Source: an uncultured Planctomycetaceae bacterium (GTDB taxonomy: Bacteria; Planctomycetota; Planctomycetia; Planctomycetales; Planctomycetaceae). Taken from it: 39,251 nt of DNA. Numbering within the stretch: the first letter of the stretch is position 1; the number at the start of each line of letters is the position of its first letter. The notes under the pieces were generated by a model. The model was not told the DNA's origin. It saw only the letters and a list, made by a program, of their open reading frames with translations, and made no database searches. Made by a program: the position numbers and the translations under genes. The DNA is taken from positions 1 to 39,251 of the forward strand of contig CAIXQV010000547.1 of the NCBI GenBank assembly GCA_903921605.1, written 5' to 3'. Shown piece by piece: positions 25,853-33,397 of this stretch.

Positions 25853-26377
25853 ATGTCAGGGGCGGCGAAAACTGATCCACTGCGACTGGGCTTCATGGAA
25901 ACCATGGAAGTCGAAGGACGTGGCCATATCGGCGGACTGCTCATTACGAATCAGAATGGGCGTCCTCTTGAGTTTCAATGTACAACTCCGGTCAAGCCGA
26001 ATCGCACTCAGGAGATTCTATTCGGGGAAACGCTTCGTCCCTGGCTGCTGGGCGAACTAATCGGCTGCACTCTTCTGGATCGTGTGGCAATCAAACCCAG
26101 CCTGATCGTCACAAGTAACCTGCATCTGCTTGAGCTTCGCAACCACACGCATATCCCGGTGGCCTGTACCAATGACGCTCGCACGAAGATTGCAGAGCAG
26201 GGGGGAACGCTTCGCATCGGTGGCAACATTCTCAGGTTCCATGAAGCTCACGGTGTGGATGCAGAACTTCTTTCCAAACAGAAACATCTCCTTCCTGACA
26301 GTGCTGATCTGGCAGAGCCGCTGGAACGTGTACGAGAGGCACTTGCAGAAACAATAAAGACGGTGTTCGCAAGATAA
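25853..26377 (+). CDS. Unrecognised 174-aa protein upstream of the SNF2 ATPase
   Basis: I do not recognise a family. The start at 25853 is behind GAGGAAAG, and from there the protein looks real: LRLGFMETMEVEGRGHIGGLLITNQNGRPLEFQCTTPVKPNRTQEIL-type beta-rich sequence (about residues 11-60), a LGETLRPWLLGELIGC-like helix, further strands, and a charged C-terminal helix (SADLAEPLERVREALAETIKTVF). There is no signal peptide and no membrane segment, so it is cytoplasmic. It ends 61 bp before the SNF2-like gene on the same strand, which suggests a two-gene unit and a partner or adaptor role for the ATPase. An upstream in-frame ATG (25661) has no comparable binding site. Confidence 0.7.
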   Translation: MSGAAKTDPLRLGFMETMEVEGRGHIGGLLITNQNGRPLEFQCTTPVKPNRTQEILFGETLRPWLLGELIGCTLLDRVAIKPSLIVTSNLHLLELRNHTHIPVACTNDARTKIAEQGGTLRIGGNILRFHEAHGVDAELLSKQKHLLPDSADLAEPLERVREALAETIKTVFAR

Positions 26378-26438
26378 TGTTTGCAGAGATACTTGATCTG
26401 CATGCATTTTCGTCAGTCAATGATGTGAGGCACTCGTC

Positions 26439-28340
26439 ATGAGCAGTTGGCCGGATGAAGCGACGGTGGAAGCAACAGATGTTCCTGGAAATCCCGAACA
26501 ATCCACAACCAGTGAAATACTCACCATCGACCCGGCATTGATTGCAGAGGCGCGTAGATCAACAAAGGTTGATGTTGCTCAGACCGGATTCAATCCAGCT
26601 CTGGGACGGCTGCCGACAATCGAAACACAGGGATACTCTCTGAACACAGTGCTGGATTTCGTACCGTCGTGGACAGCACGTCGCATCCCGATGAAATGCA
26701 TTGGCCTGACACTTCCTGACGGTATGGAATTCATGCCGCCGAAGCTGGATACGACAACGACGTCCGATGGCACGCAATTGCGAAAGATTGCCCCGCCAAA
26801 ACCGGAGACTTCAGAACCTGTCGATCCCGACAAGCCTCGCAAAGCCACGCGAATCAAGCCGCCGGCCGACGCATTGTCGCTGCAGGATCGCCTGTTCTAT
26901 CTGCTTCAGCCGCCCCTTGAATCCTGGCTGGCTGGCCAGGAACTCATTATGCCCTTCGAGCCATTCGCCTATCAATATGAAGGGATTGCATGGCTCTTTG
27001 CCAGCCAGGCGGCATTGCTGGCCGACGAGATGGGGCTTGGCAAGACCATGCAGACGATCACTGCCATCCGACTTCTGCTCCGCAGTGGGCAGGCAAAACG
27101 AATTGTACTCATCTGCCCGAAACCACTGATTCCAAATTGGCAGCGAGAATTCAAGACATGGGCTGAAGAATTGCCCGTGGTTACAGTCGAGGGCAACGGA
27201 CCAAGACGCCGAATGTTGTGGACCATGCCCGGAATTCCGGTACTGCTGGCTAACTACGAACTGATGGCTCGCGATATCGCTGAAATCCCGGATGATGAGC
27301 AACCTAAATTTGACCTGTTGGTTCTCGACGAGGCACAACGTATCAAGAATCGCGACTCTCGTACGGCTGAAGTGGCTCGTTCGATTCGCAGACGGCGAAG
27401 CTGGGCTTTGACCGGCACACCCATAGAAAATCGGCCCGAGGAACTGGGTGCTCTTTTTGAGTTCATGGAGGTCATTCCGAAGGCGGCCAGTCCGGACCTT
27501 CGCCAACTCTCGAAGCTGGCCAAGAAATACATTCTGCGGCGAACCAAAGATCTCGTGATGAAAGACATGCCCCCTCGCATCGATCGGGACGCGGAACTCG
27601 AACTCACCGACGCTCAGGAACTGGCCTATCGCACAGCAGAAAAAGAAGGCGTCGTGCAGCTGAATGACCTGGGCGATTCCATCACCGTTCAGCACGTCTT
27701 CGAGCTCGTATTACGACTCAAGCAGATCACAAACTACGATCCACTGACAGGCGAAAGTGCGAAGCTGGAACGGCTGATGGCTGACATGGAAGAAATTGCC
27801 GCCAGCGGTGGAAAAGCCATCCTGTTCAGTCAGTGGACGAAAACCATTGACTGGCTTCAGCCACATCTCAAAGAATTCAATCCTCTGATTTATCACGGTG
27901 GCGTTCCGACAAAACAACGTGAACCAATTCTGGCCAGGTTCAAGGCCGAGCCTGACAAGCACATCCTGCTTATGAGTTATGGCACCGGTGCTGTGGGCTT
28001 GAATCTGCAGTTTGCAGGCTATGTATTTCTGTACGACCGTTGGTGGAATCCTGCAATCGAAGATCAGGCCATCAATCGCGCTCACAGAATAGGCGTCAAG
28101 AACCCTGTCATTGTGACGCGGTTCATCTGCAAGAACACGATCGAGGAACGTATCGACCGTGTGCTTCGGGAAAAACGCGAATTGTTTCAGGCGATCCTGG
28201 GCGATGGTGACAACGAGAACTTAACACTCAGTATGAACGCCTCAGAAATCTTTGGCCTGTTCGATCTGAAGGCGCGTCACAAAGATGGGTCCAAATCGAT
28301 TGGGCCGAAACCAGTCAAGGCGATCGCCGACGCGGCCTGA
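26439..28340 (+). CDS. SNF2-family DNA-dependent ATPase (helicase superfamily 2)
   Basis: A 633-aa SNF2/RapA-like protein. Motif [13 protein letters not shown] lies at about residues 196-207, Ia around [21 protein letters not shown] at 297-300 ([12 protein letters not shown]), [55 protein letters not shown], and [12 protein letters not shown]. These form the two RecA lobes of a double-stranded DNA translocase that remodels protein-DNA complexes. About 170 residues precede motif I; the first 60 are low complexity, then a domain with [15 protein letters not shown] that I do not recognise. No nuclease, zinc finger or SWIM motif is visible. It has GTGAGG ahead of the ATG and follows the 174-aa gene. 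The DEAQ in place of DEAH is normal for some bacterial branches. Confidence 0.93.
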   Translation: MSSWPDEATVEATDVPGNPEQSTTSEILTIDPALIAEARRSTKVDVAQTGFNPALGRLPTIETQGYSLNTVLDFVPSWTARRIPMKCIGLTLPDGMEFMPPKLDTTTTSDGTQLRKIAPPKPETSEPVDPDKPRKATRIKPPADALSLQDRLFYLLQPPLESWLAGQELIMPFEPFAYQYEGIAWLFASQAALLADEMGLGKTMQTITAIRLLLRSGQAKRIVLICPKPLIPNWQREFKTWAEELPVVTVEGNGPRRRMLWTMPGIPVLLANYELMARDIAEIPDDEQPKFDLLVLDEAQRIKNRDSRTAEVARSIRRRRSWALTGTPIENRPEELGALFEFMEVIPKAASPDLRQLSKLAKKYILRRTKDLVMKDMPPRIDRDAELELTDAQELAYRTAEKEGVVQLNDLGDSITVQHVFELVLRLKQITNYDPLTGESAKLERLMADMEEIAASGGKAILFSQWTKTIDWLQPHLKEFNPLIYHGGVPTKQREPILARFKAEPDKHILLMSYGTGAVGLNLQFAGYVFLYDRWWNPAIEDQAINRAHRIGVKNPVIVTRFICKNTIEERIDRVLREKRELFQAILGDGDNENLTLSMNASEIFGLFDLKARHKDGSKSIGPKPVKAIADAA

Positions 28341-28596
28341 TCAAGCCATCAACTACGACCACGGTTGGCACGTTGGCGGAATAAACCCCTGAAGTGATCC
28401 AGTTGACCCAGCGACGTTTGTTTATACTTCCATCTCACAGTACTCCCGCTGCTCCGTGGCGGGTTTGGCTATTCCAAGCGTCACTCAGCGTCAATCAGCA
28501 AAGACTGAATTTATCGGGATATTGACGCAGCACCCGCTGCCTCATTCCAGGGAAATTGCCTCATCGACAATCGGCAGAGTTTCCTAACGGCCGCTG
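28341..28596. other. Gap downstream of SNF2
   Basis: About 256 bp without a gene. A CCCGC/GCGGG hairpin at 28445-28463 followed by TTT is a weak terminator candidate for the SNF2 gene, 105 bp past its stop. Otherwise I see nothing. Confidence 0.4.
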
Positions 28597-28728
28597 TCAT
28601 TCAACAAGAGCACGTCCGCAGATTTTTTGAGGATCAATCACCAGGTAGAACTGCACTCCCTGCTGCTCGTAAAGATCTCGGCGAGACGACAGGACCATGC
28701 CTGATGAACGGTCCTCGATGACCCTCAC
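28597..28728 (-). pseudogene. Possible remnant of a Uma2/DUF820-type nuclease
   Basis: A 43-codon minus-strand frame from a GTG at 28728, reading RVIEDRSSGMVLSSRRDLYEQQGVQFYLVIDPQK near its middle. The stretch R-D-L-Y-x-x-x-G-V-x-x-Y-x-V-x-D-P resembles the K..LY...GV.EYW.VDP block of Uma2-family (DUF820) putative endonucleases, a family expanded in planctomycetes and cyanobacteria. The N-terminal half of the fold and the catalytic Asp/Glu part are absent, because the frame starts 7 bp after the sthA stop. I infer a fragment left by deletion; a chance match cannot be excluded. Confidence 0.35.
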
Positions 28729-28734
28729 AAAACT

Positions 28735-30141
28735 CTAATTAACACGGTTGTACCCATTCAGCGCGGCGACGCGATAGGCTTCTGCCATCGTGGGGTAATT
28801 GAACGTCGTGTTGATGAAGTACAGCAGACTATTCGCAGTTCCGGGCTGTGCCATAATGGCCTGACCGATGTGGATAATCTCTGTTGCATTGACGCCAAAA
28901 CAATGGACTCCAAGAATCTCCAGAGTATCGCGGTGAAACAGAATCTTCAACATGCCAATTGGACGCCCCATGATCTGAGCACGAGCGAGATTCTTGAACA
29001 TCGAATGTCCGACTTCATAGGGCACACATTCGTCGGTCAACTCGCGTTCAGTTTTACCAACACTGCTGATTTCGGGGCTGGTGTAAATTCCGGTTGGAAT
29101 ATCCTGGATCCTAAACTGATCCGCATCGCTGTTGCCAAGGTGACGAGCCGCAAAGCGTCCCTGAATATAGGCCGCACTGGCCAGAGCCGGCACCCCAATC
29201 ACATCTCCCACAGCATAGACATGTGGCTGTGACGTCTGGAAGTGCGTGTTGACTTCCAATTGACCGCGATGATTAGGCTTAATCCCAACCTGCTCCAGTC
29301 CCAGACTATCAGTATTCCCTGTACGCCCATTCGCCCACAACAGAACATCGCTCTTGAGTTGCTTGCCTGATTTCAAATGAAGGACGACGTGATCATCGAA
29401 AGCTTCCAGCTTATCAAATATCTCATTGTGACGAATTCGCACTCCCGTATCGCGCATGTGATAGGCCAGCGCGTCGCAGATCTCGTCGTCCAGAAACTCC
29501 AGCATTCTGGCTCTGGTATTAACAAGATTCAACTTTACCTGCAGGTTGCGAAACATGGACGCATATTCGCATCCAATCACGCCCGCACCATAGATGGTCA
29601 TCGACCGAGGAGTCTCAGGCAAGTTCAGAATCGTGTCACTGTCGAAAACACGCGGATGACTAAAGTCGATCTCCGGAGGACGATAAGGACGCGATCCCGT
29701 CGCAATCACGAAGTTCTTTGCGTGAGCAATTGTGACGCTACCATCGGGATGCTCGACCTGAATTCGATGTGGATCCAGAAACCGCGCCTGTCCTAAAAGC
29801 ACTTCGACATCATTTCGATCGTAGAAGCTGCGACGCATTGCAACCTGCTGATCAATCACCGACTGAGCACTGCGGCGCAGATCACGAAAACTGACCTCCA
29901 GATTAATCCCCAGTTGCTTAAACACTGGAGCCGAATTGACATCCATCAGGCGATAGATGGCAGCTCGAAGAGACTTACTGGGAATTGTCCCCAGATGAGT
30001 GCACGCGCCACCAATCTGTGTCATTCGCTCTATGGCGCCGACACGCTTGCCCTGCTTAGTCGCCTCCATAGCAGCCCCTTCACCGCCGGGGCCGGTACCA
30101 ATCACGAGCACATCAAAATGTTTTTCTGGAGGAGCTTGCAT
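28735..30141 (-). CDS. sthA: Soluble pyridine nucleotide transhydrogenase
   Basis: A 468-aa flavoprotein that moves hydride between NADPH and NAD+, usually to relieve NADPH excess. It opens with the FAD site [17 protein letters not shown] (residues 15-31). [16 protein letters not shown] follows, with a single Cys (Cys47) where dihydrolipoamide dehydrogenases have a redox pair: this is the SthA hallmark. The NAD(P) site [13 protein letters not shown] lies near residue 180, a second FAD contact [17 protein letters not shown] near 315, and the dimerisation domain has [16 protein letters not shown] and [17 protein letters not shown]. The length matches E. coli SthA (466 aa). It lies on the minus strand downstream of the M3 peptidase with a 139-bp gap. 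The ATG at 30141 is standard. Confidence 0.95.
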   Translation of the reverse strand: MQAPPEKHFDVLVIGTGPGGEGAAMEATKQGKRVGAIERMTQIGGACTHLGTIPSKSLRAAIYRLMDVNSAPVFKQLGINLEVSFRDLRRSAQSVIDQQVAMRRSFYDRNDVEVLLGQARFLDPHRIQVEHPDGSVTIAHAKNFVIATGSRPYRPPEIDFSHPRVFDSDTILNLPETPRSMTIYGAGVIGCEYASMFRNLQVKLNLVNTRARMLEFLDDEICDALAYHMRDTGVRIRHNEIFDKLEAFDDHVVLHLKSGKQLKSDVLLWANGRTGNTDSLGLEQVGIKPNHRGQLEVNTHFQTSQPHVYAVGDVIGVPALASAAYIQGRFAARHLGNSDADQFRIQDIPTGIYTSPEISSVGKTERELTDECVPYEVGHSMFKNLARAQIMGRPIGMLKILFHRDTLEILGVHCFGVNATEIIHIGQAIMAQPGTANSLLYFINTTFNYPTMAEAYRVAALNGYNRVN

Positions 30142-30280
30142 AGGAGATCACATTCAAAAACGGTCCAGGAGTACTCTCAAATCAATGCCAACAGTCAACA
30201 CGAAGAACTTTCAGGGCAGGCTCCGGGTGTCACAATGAATCAGCATGTAGTCACCGTTCTTCGTTGAAACCGCAACAGAC

Positions 30281-32359
30281 TTACTGAAGCCCACTGTGCC
30301 GAAGCAGGGCATTGGGATCCGGATCACGACCTCGGAAATCACGGAAGATATCCATTGGATGTCGACTACCACCCTGAGCCAGAATTGTGTCTCGAAAACG
30401 CCGCCCCGTTTCCACGACAGATTTCTCATCATCAAGTCCAGCATCCTCGAAGGCTCCAAACGCATCAGCACTCAGAACTTCAGCCCACTTGTAACTGTAG
30501 TAGCCAGCCGAATAGCCGCCCGCAAAAATGTGCTGGAATGAACAAAGAAAGCGATTCTCCGGAAGCGGAGGCAGGATACTTGTGATCGACAGAATTCGTC
30601 GCTCGACATCAAACGGAGTATCGCCACTTTCAGGGTCATACCCATGATGCAGAGCCATGTCCGTCATTCCCAACTGCAGTTGTCGCAACATCACACTGGC
30701 AGCTCGATACGTTTTTGCATCACGTAGTTTCTGGTACAGCTCATCAGGCAATACTTCACCAGTCTGATAATGAATGGCCATTTTCATCAGTGTTGGACGA
30801 TGAAGACACCAGTTCTCCATAAATTGACTTGGCAACTCAACGGCATCCCATTCCACACCATTGATACCAGCGGCGTCACGGTAGTCCACTGTGGTCAGCA
30901 TATGCTGCAGACCATGACCGAACTCGTGAAACAGTGTTTCTACTTCTCGAAACGTCATCAGCGAAGGAACACCATCTGCAGGCGGAGTACTATTGCAAAC
31001 CAGATGCGCAACGGGCAATCGAAGACCATGCTTGCCACATGACCGAGTAATGCAGTCATTCATCCACGCGCCACCGCGTTTGTCCTTTGGTCGCGAGTAG
31101 GGATCCAGGTAGAACGACGCAATCTGCGTCCCGGCATCATTGAAGATCTGGTAGAAACGGACATCCGAATGCCAGATCGGTGCCGTTCCATCCGCAGCAC
31201 GCACTGTGATCCCGAACAGTGACTGGCAAAGCTCAAACAAACCAGCAAGGACTCGGTCGAGCGAAAAGTACGGCCTCAGTTGTTCGTCGGTAAACGAATA
31301 ACGTTGCTCACGTAGTCGTTCCGCCCAGAACGGGATATCCCAGTGAGCCAGCGAGCCTATATGACCATTGCTCTGTGCGAACTCCTGCAACTCTTCCAGC
31401 TCTTTTTTTGCAACATGATGCGAGGACGCCAGCAGTCGGTCGAACATCTGCTGAACGGCAGCCACATCTCCGGCCATCTTGCGAGACAAGCTCAGATCCG
31501 CATAACACTCAAACCCCAGCAGCTTTGCCTGTTCCTTCTTTAACTTCAGAATTTGAGAAATCAGCGGTGAATTATCCGTCTGACCGAAACCGGCTCGCAT
31601 CACATAAGCACGATACAACGTTTCGCGCAGCTCTCGATTGCGACAGTGCTCCATGAACGGTCCGAAGCACGGATGATCCAGAGTAATCCGCCACGGCCCG
31701 GCCTCAGGAGAGGCTGGCGTCTTGCCGGAATTTTCATCTGCTCGAGTCCATGAGGCGGCCGCAATTCTCCGCAGACTGGAGGGAAAACCGTCAGCATCGC
31801 CTGCGTCCGTGATGTCCAGCGAAAAGGCTTTGGTGGCATCCAGCAAATTGTTGGAATAGTCCGTTCCAAGCTGAGACAGTTCCTGTTCAATTTCGTTGAA
31901 TCGTTCACGATCTTTGCCGACTAAGCTGATCCCGGACTGCTCTGCACTTTGAATCATGCGGGCCACAATTCGCTGCTGAGCACTACTGAAGTGGCTCCAG
32001 TCTGTCGAGTTGCGCAGAGCCAGCAACTTCTGATAGATTGATTCACTCTGCCGAATCTGCAAACCGAATTCGACCACCTTCGGCATCGATTCATCATGTG
32101 CCGCGCGAAGCTCGTCAGAATTGGCGACGCTCAACAAATGCCCGACTGGAGACCAGCCGTACTCAAACAACAGATCGATTTCTTCAAGCGGATCCAGCAA
32201 AGCAGCCCATGATGCTTCGTCGGAAGATTCAACCTTGCAGAGAATTTCTCGACAACGGACCAAAAACTCCGCTACTGCAGAGGCAATGTGCTCCGGCAAA
32301 ACTCGGTCGTACGCAGGAAACCCCTCTTTGAAAAGGAGCGGATTTAAATCAGCATTCAT
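30281..32359 (-). CDS. M3-family oligopeptidase (oligopeptidase A-like)
   Basis: A 692-aa zinc metallopeptidase like E. coli oligopeptidase A (PrlC), which degrades short peptides such as cleaved signal peptides in the cytoplasm. The active site LFHEFGHGLQHML is at residues 476-488, with zinc ligands His478 and His482 and catalytic Glu479; the third-ligand region is NGVEWDAVELPSQFMENW shortly after. The N-terminal part has helical NPLLFKEGFPAYDRVLPEHI as in OpdA. The start at ATG 32359 follows GAGAAG and gives the normal length. The frame remains open a further 369 bp upstream, but that part lacks family resemblance and is better read as chance. No signal peptide. Confidence 0.93.
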   Translation of the reverse strand: MNADLNPLLFKEGFPAYDRVLPEHIASAVAEFLVRCREILCKVESSDEASWAALLDPLEEIDLLFEYGWSPVGHLLSVANSDELRAAHDESMPKVVEFGLQIRQSESIYQKLLALRNSTDWSHFSSAQQRIVARMIQSAEQSGISLVGKDRERFNEIEQELSQLGTDYSNNLLDATKAFSLDITDAGDADGFPSSLRRIAAASWTRADENSGKTPASPEAGPWRITLDHPCFGPFMEHCRNRELRETLYRAYVMRAGFGQTDNSPLISQILKLKKEQAKLLGFECYADLSLSRKMAGDVAAVQQMFDRLLASSHHVAKKELEELQEFAQSNGHIGSLAHWDIPFWAERLREQRYSFTDEQLRPYFSLDRVLAGLFELCQSLFGITVRAADGTAPIWHSDVRFYQIFNDAGTQIASFYLDPYSRPKDKRGGAWMNDCITRSCGKHGLRLPVAHLVCNSTPPADGVPSLMTFREVETLFHEFGHGLQHMLTTVDYRDAAGINGVEWDAVELPSQFMENWCLHRPTLMKMAIHYQTGEVLPDELYQKLRDAKTYRAASVMLRQLQLGMTDMALHHGYDPESGDTPFDVERRILSITSILPPLPENRFLCSFQHIFAGGYSAGYYSYKWAEVLSADAFGAFEDAGLDDEKSVVETGRRFRDTILAQGGSRHPMDIFRDFRGRDPDPNALLRHSGLQ

Positions 32360-32822
32360 GGAGCAAGCTTCTCGCAAACAACGGGCCAATAAACTCGTGC
32401 GAATCGCAGAAAAATGGCAAACAGCAAAGTCAATTTTCAAAATCTCGCAGGGAATAAAGGAGTTGTATGCGGTCCACGATCTGTCGCGAAGTGCGAACAC
32501 TGCATTTGTTGCATTGAAGATCGAGTCTCGAAGAATTTCGCAAGTTTCACAGGCGAGACTGCTTAGTTCATCAGCAAAGCGACGGACATTTCGCGCGGAA
32601 TAACTTTCTTGCAGAATTGAAGTGATCTCGCGAATAAATTCTGCAGCAAAAAAAAGCTGCCATGAACCTGAAACAGATTTCCAAATCGCGATTGATGGAA
32701 TGAGATGACGTCGGTATAACGCCCACACCTTTTCAGGGATCGTCGTTCGGTTCTGGTTATTGAAGGTTCATGCTGAGCGTTCTGCTTGGTTCTTCATCGC
32801 GACATCCGAAAGTCTTTTTCAC
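32360..32822. other. Divergent gap without a recognised gene
   Basis: About 460 bp between the M3 peptidase and the CsrA-like gene. The minus strand stays open in frame with the peptidase and the plus strand has a 160-codon frame reaching 32603; neither has a plausible start signal nor a recognisable fold. Promoters for both genes should be here. Confidence 0.45.
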
Positions 32823-32862
32823 GACACTTCTCTCACTGTTGTACTCACGCCTTCGAAGTGTC
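32823..32862. promoter_or_regulatory. Inverted repeat upstream of the CsrA-like gene
   Basis: GACACTTC (32823-32830) and GAAGTGTC (32855-32862) are perfect inverted copies separated by 24 bp, and CTTTTTTA follows 8 bp later. CACTGTTGT and CAGTGTTGT also repeat directly here. It may be an operator for the downstream small gene, or a long-looped terminator for transcription entering from the left. Confidence 0.4.
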
Positions 32863-32894
32863 AGTGTTGTCTTTTTTAGAGGTACACTCCCATC

Positions 32895-33080
32895 ATGCTG
32901 CTCCACCAGATTGAACTTGTCCCGGGCGAGTCGATTAGAGTTGGACAATTGATCGTGACGCTGATCGCGGTCAACGGAAACGTAGCAGAGCTGCATGTGG
33001 AAGACCCGGACAATGGCAATTCGTGGATTGATCCGATTGTCTTTTCAGGCTGTGAATCTGAAGAGCCAGCTCTGGTTTAG
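32895..33080 (+). CDS. 61-aa CsrA-like small protein
   Basis: A small protein whose first 40 residues align by eye with the carbon storage regulator CsrA: GESIRVGQLIVTLIAVNGNVAELHVEDPD corresponds to GE-x-I-x-IG-x-x-[IV]-x-V-x-[IV]-x-x-x-x-G-x-x-[VA]-x-[IL]-x-[IV]-x-[AD]-P. The opening LTRR of CsrA, which carries RNA-contacting arginines, is replaced by HQIELVP, and the VHREE helix start with the key Arg44 is replaced by SWIDP. If it is a CsrA-fold protein it has probably lost or changed the RNA site. AGAGG lies about 11 bp before the ATG, a long spacing. No flagellar or fliW gene is nearby. Alternatively it is a small beta-barrel protein of another origin. Confidence 0.55.
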   Translation: MLLHQIELVPGESIRVGQLIVTLIAVNGNVAELHVEDPDNGNSWIDPIVFSGCESEEPALV

Positions 33081-33397
33081 AGCACAGGCTTCTCGACCTG
33101 TCGGCTCCCAGTGATCGTGACACACTTCCAGAACTCCGTACTGGCTGTTGAAAGCAGACCATGGGGTCTGTCGTGACAAGGTAGAAGGCTGCCCAAATTG
33201 CAGGGCTTCACGTGTTATGTGCATCGCTACGGACTGCTGCAGCAGGTTCAGCTGCGGTAGGTGGTTGCATGCCCCTTTTCAGCCCCGCAAGGATTGTCTG
33301 GCCGAGTTTACAGGCTTAGAACAGAGCAGGGCGACCACTCACTTCTCTTCATCGCAGGGCTCTGTAAAGTGCGGCCTTCTCCCAATGAAGGACTGCC
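33081..33397. other. Gap with hairpins between CsrA-like gene and spermidine-synthase-like gene
   Basis: 317 bp. A hairpin CAGACC-ATGG-GGTCTG is at 33155-33170. A 12-bp palindrome CTGCTGCAGCAG lies in GGACTGCTGCAGC at 33229-33245, a segment that recurs at 36101-36113. Near the end, ACAGAGC and GCTCTGT can pair across about 30 nt just before the next gene. No gene is seen. Confidence 0.5.

Noticed and set aside
26811..27695. 294-codon open frame antisense to the SNF2 gene
   Set aside because: Same reasoning: it mirrors an unambiguous helicase coding region and has no family resemblance.
28403..28428. TTGACC...TATACT promoter-like pair
   Set aside because: The spacer is only 14 bp and the next plus-strand gene is more than 4 kb downstream.
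32360..32728. 123-residue N-terminal extension of the M3 peptidase
   Set aside because: No resemblance to oligopeptidase A, whose usual length is reached from 32359, where a ribosome binding site is present.
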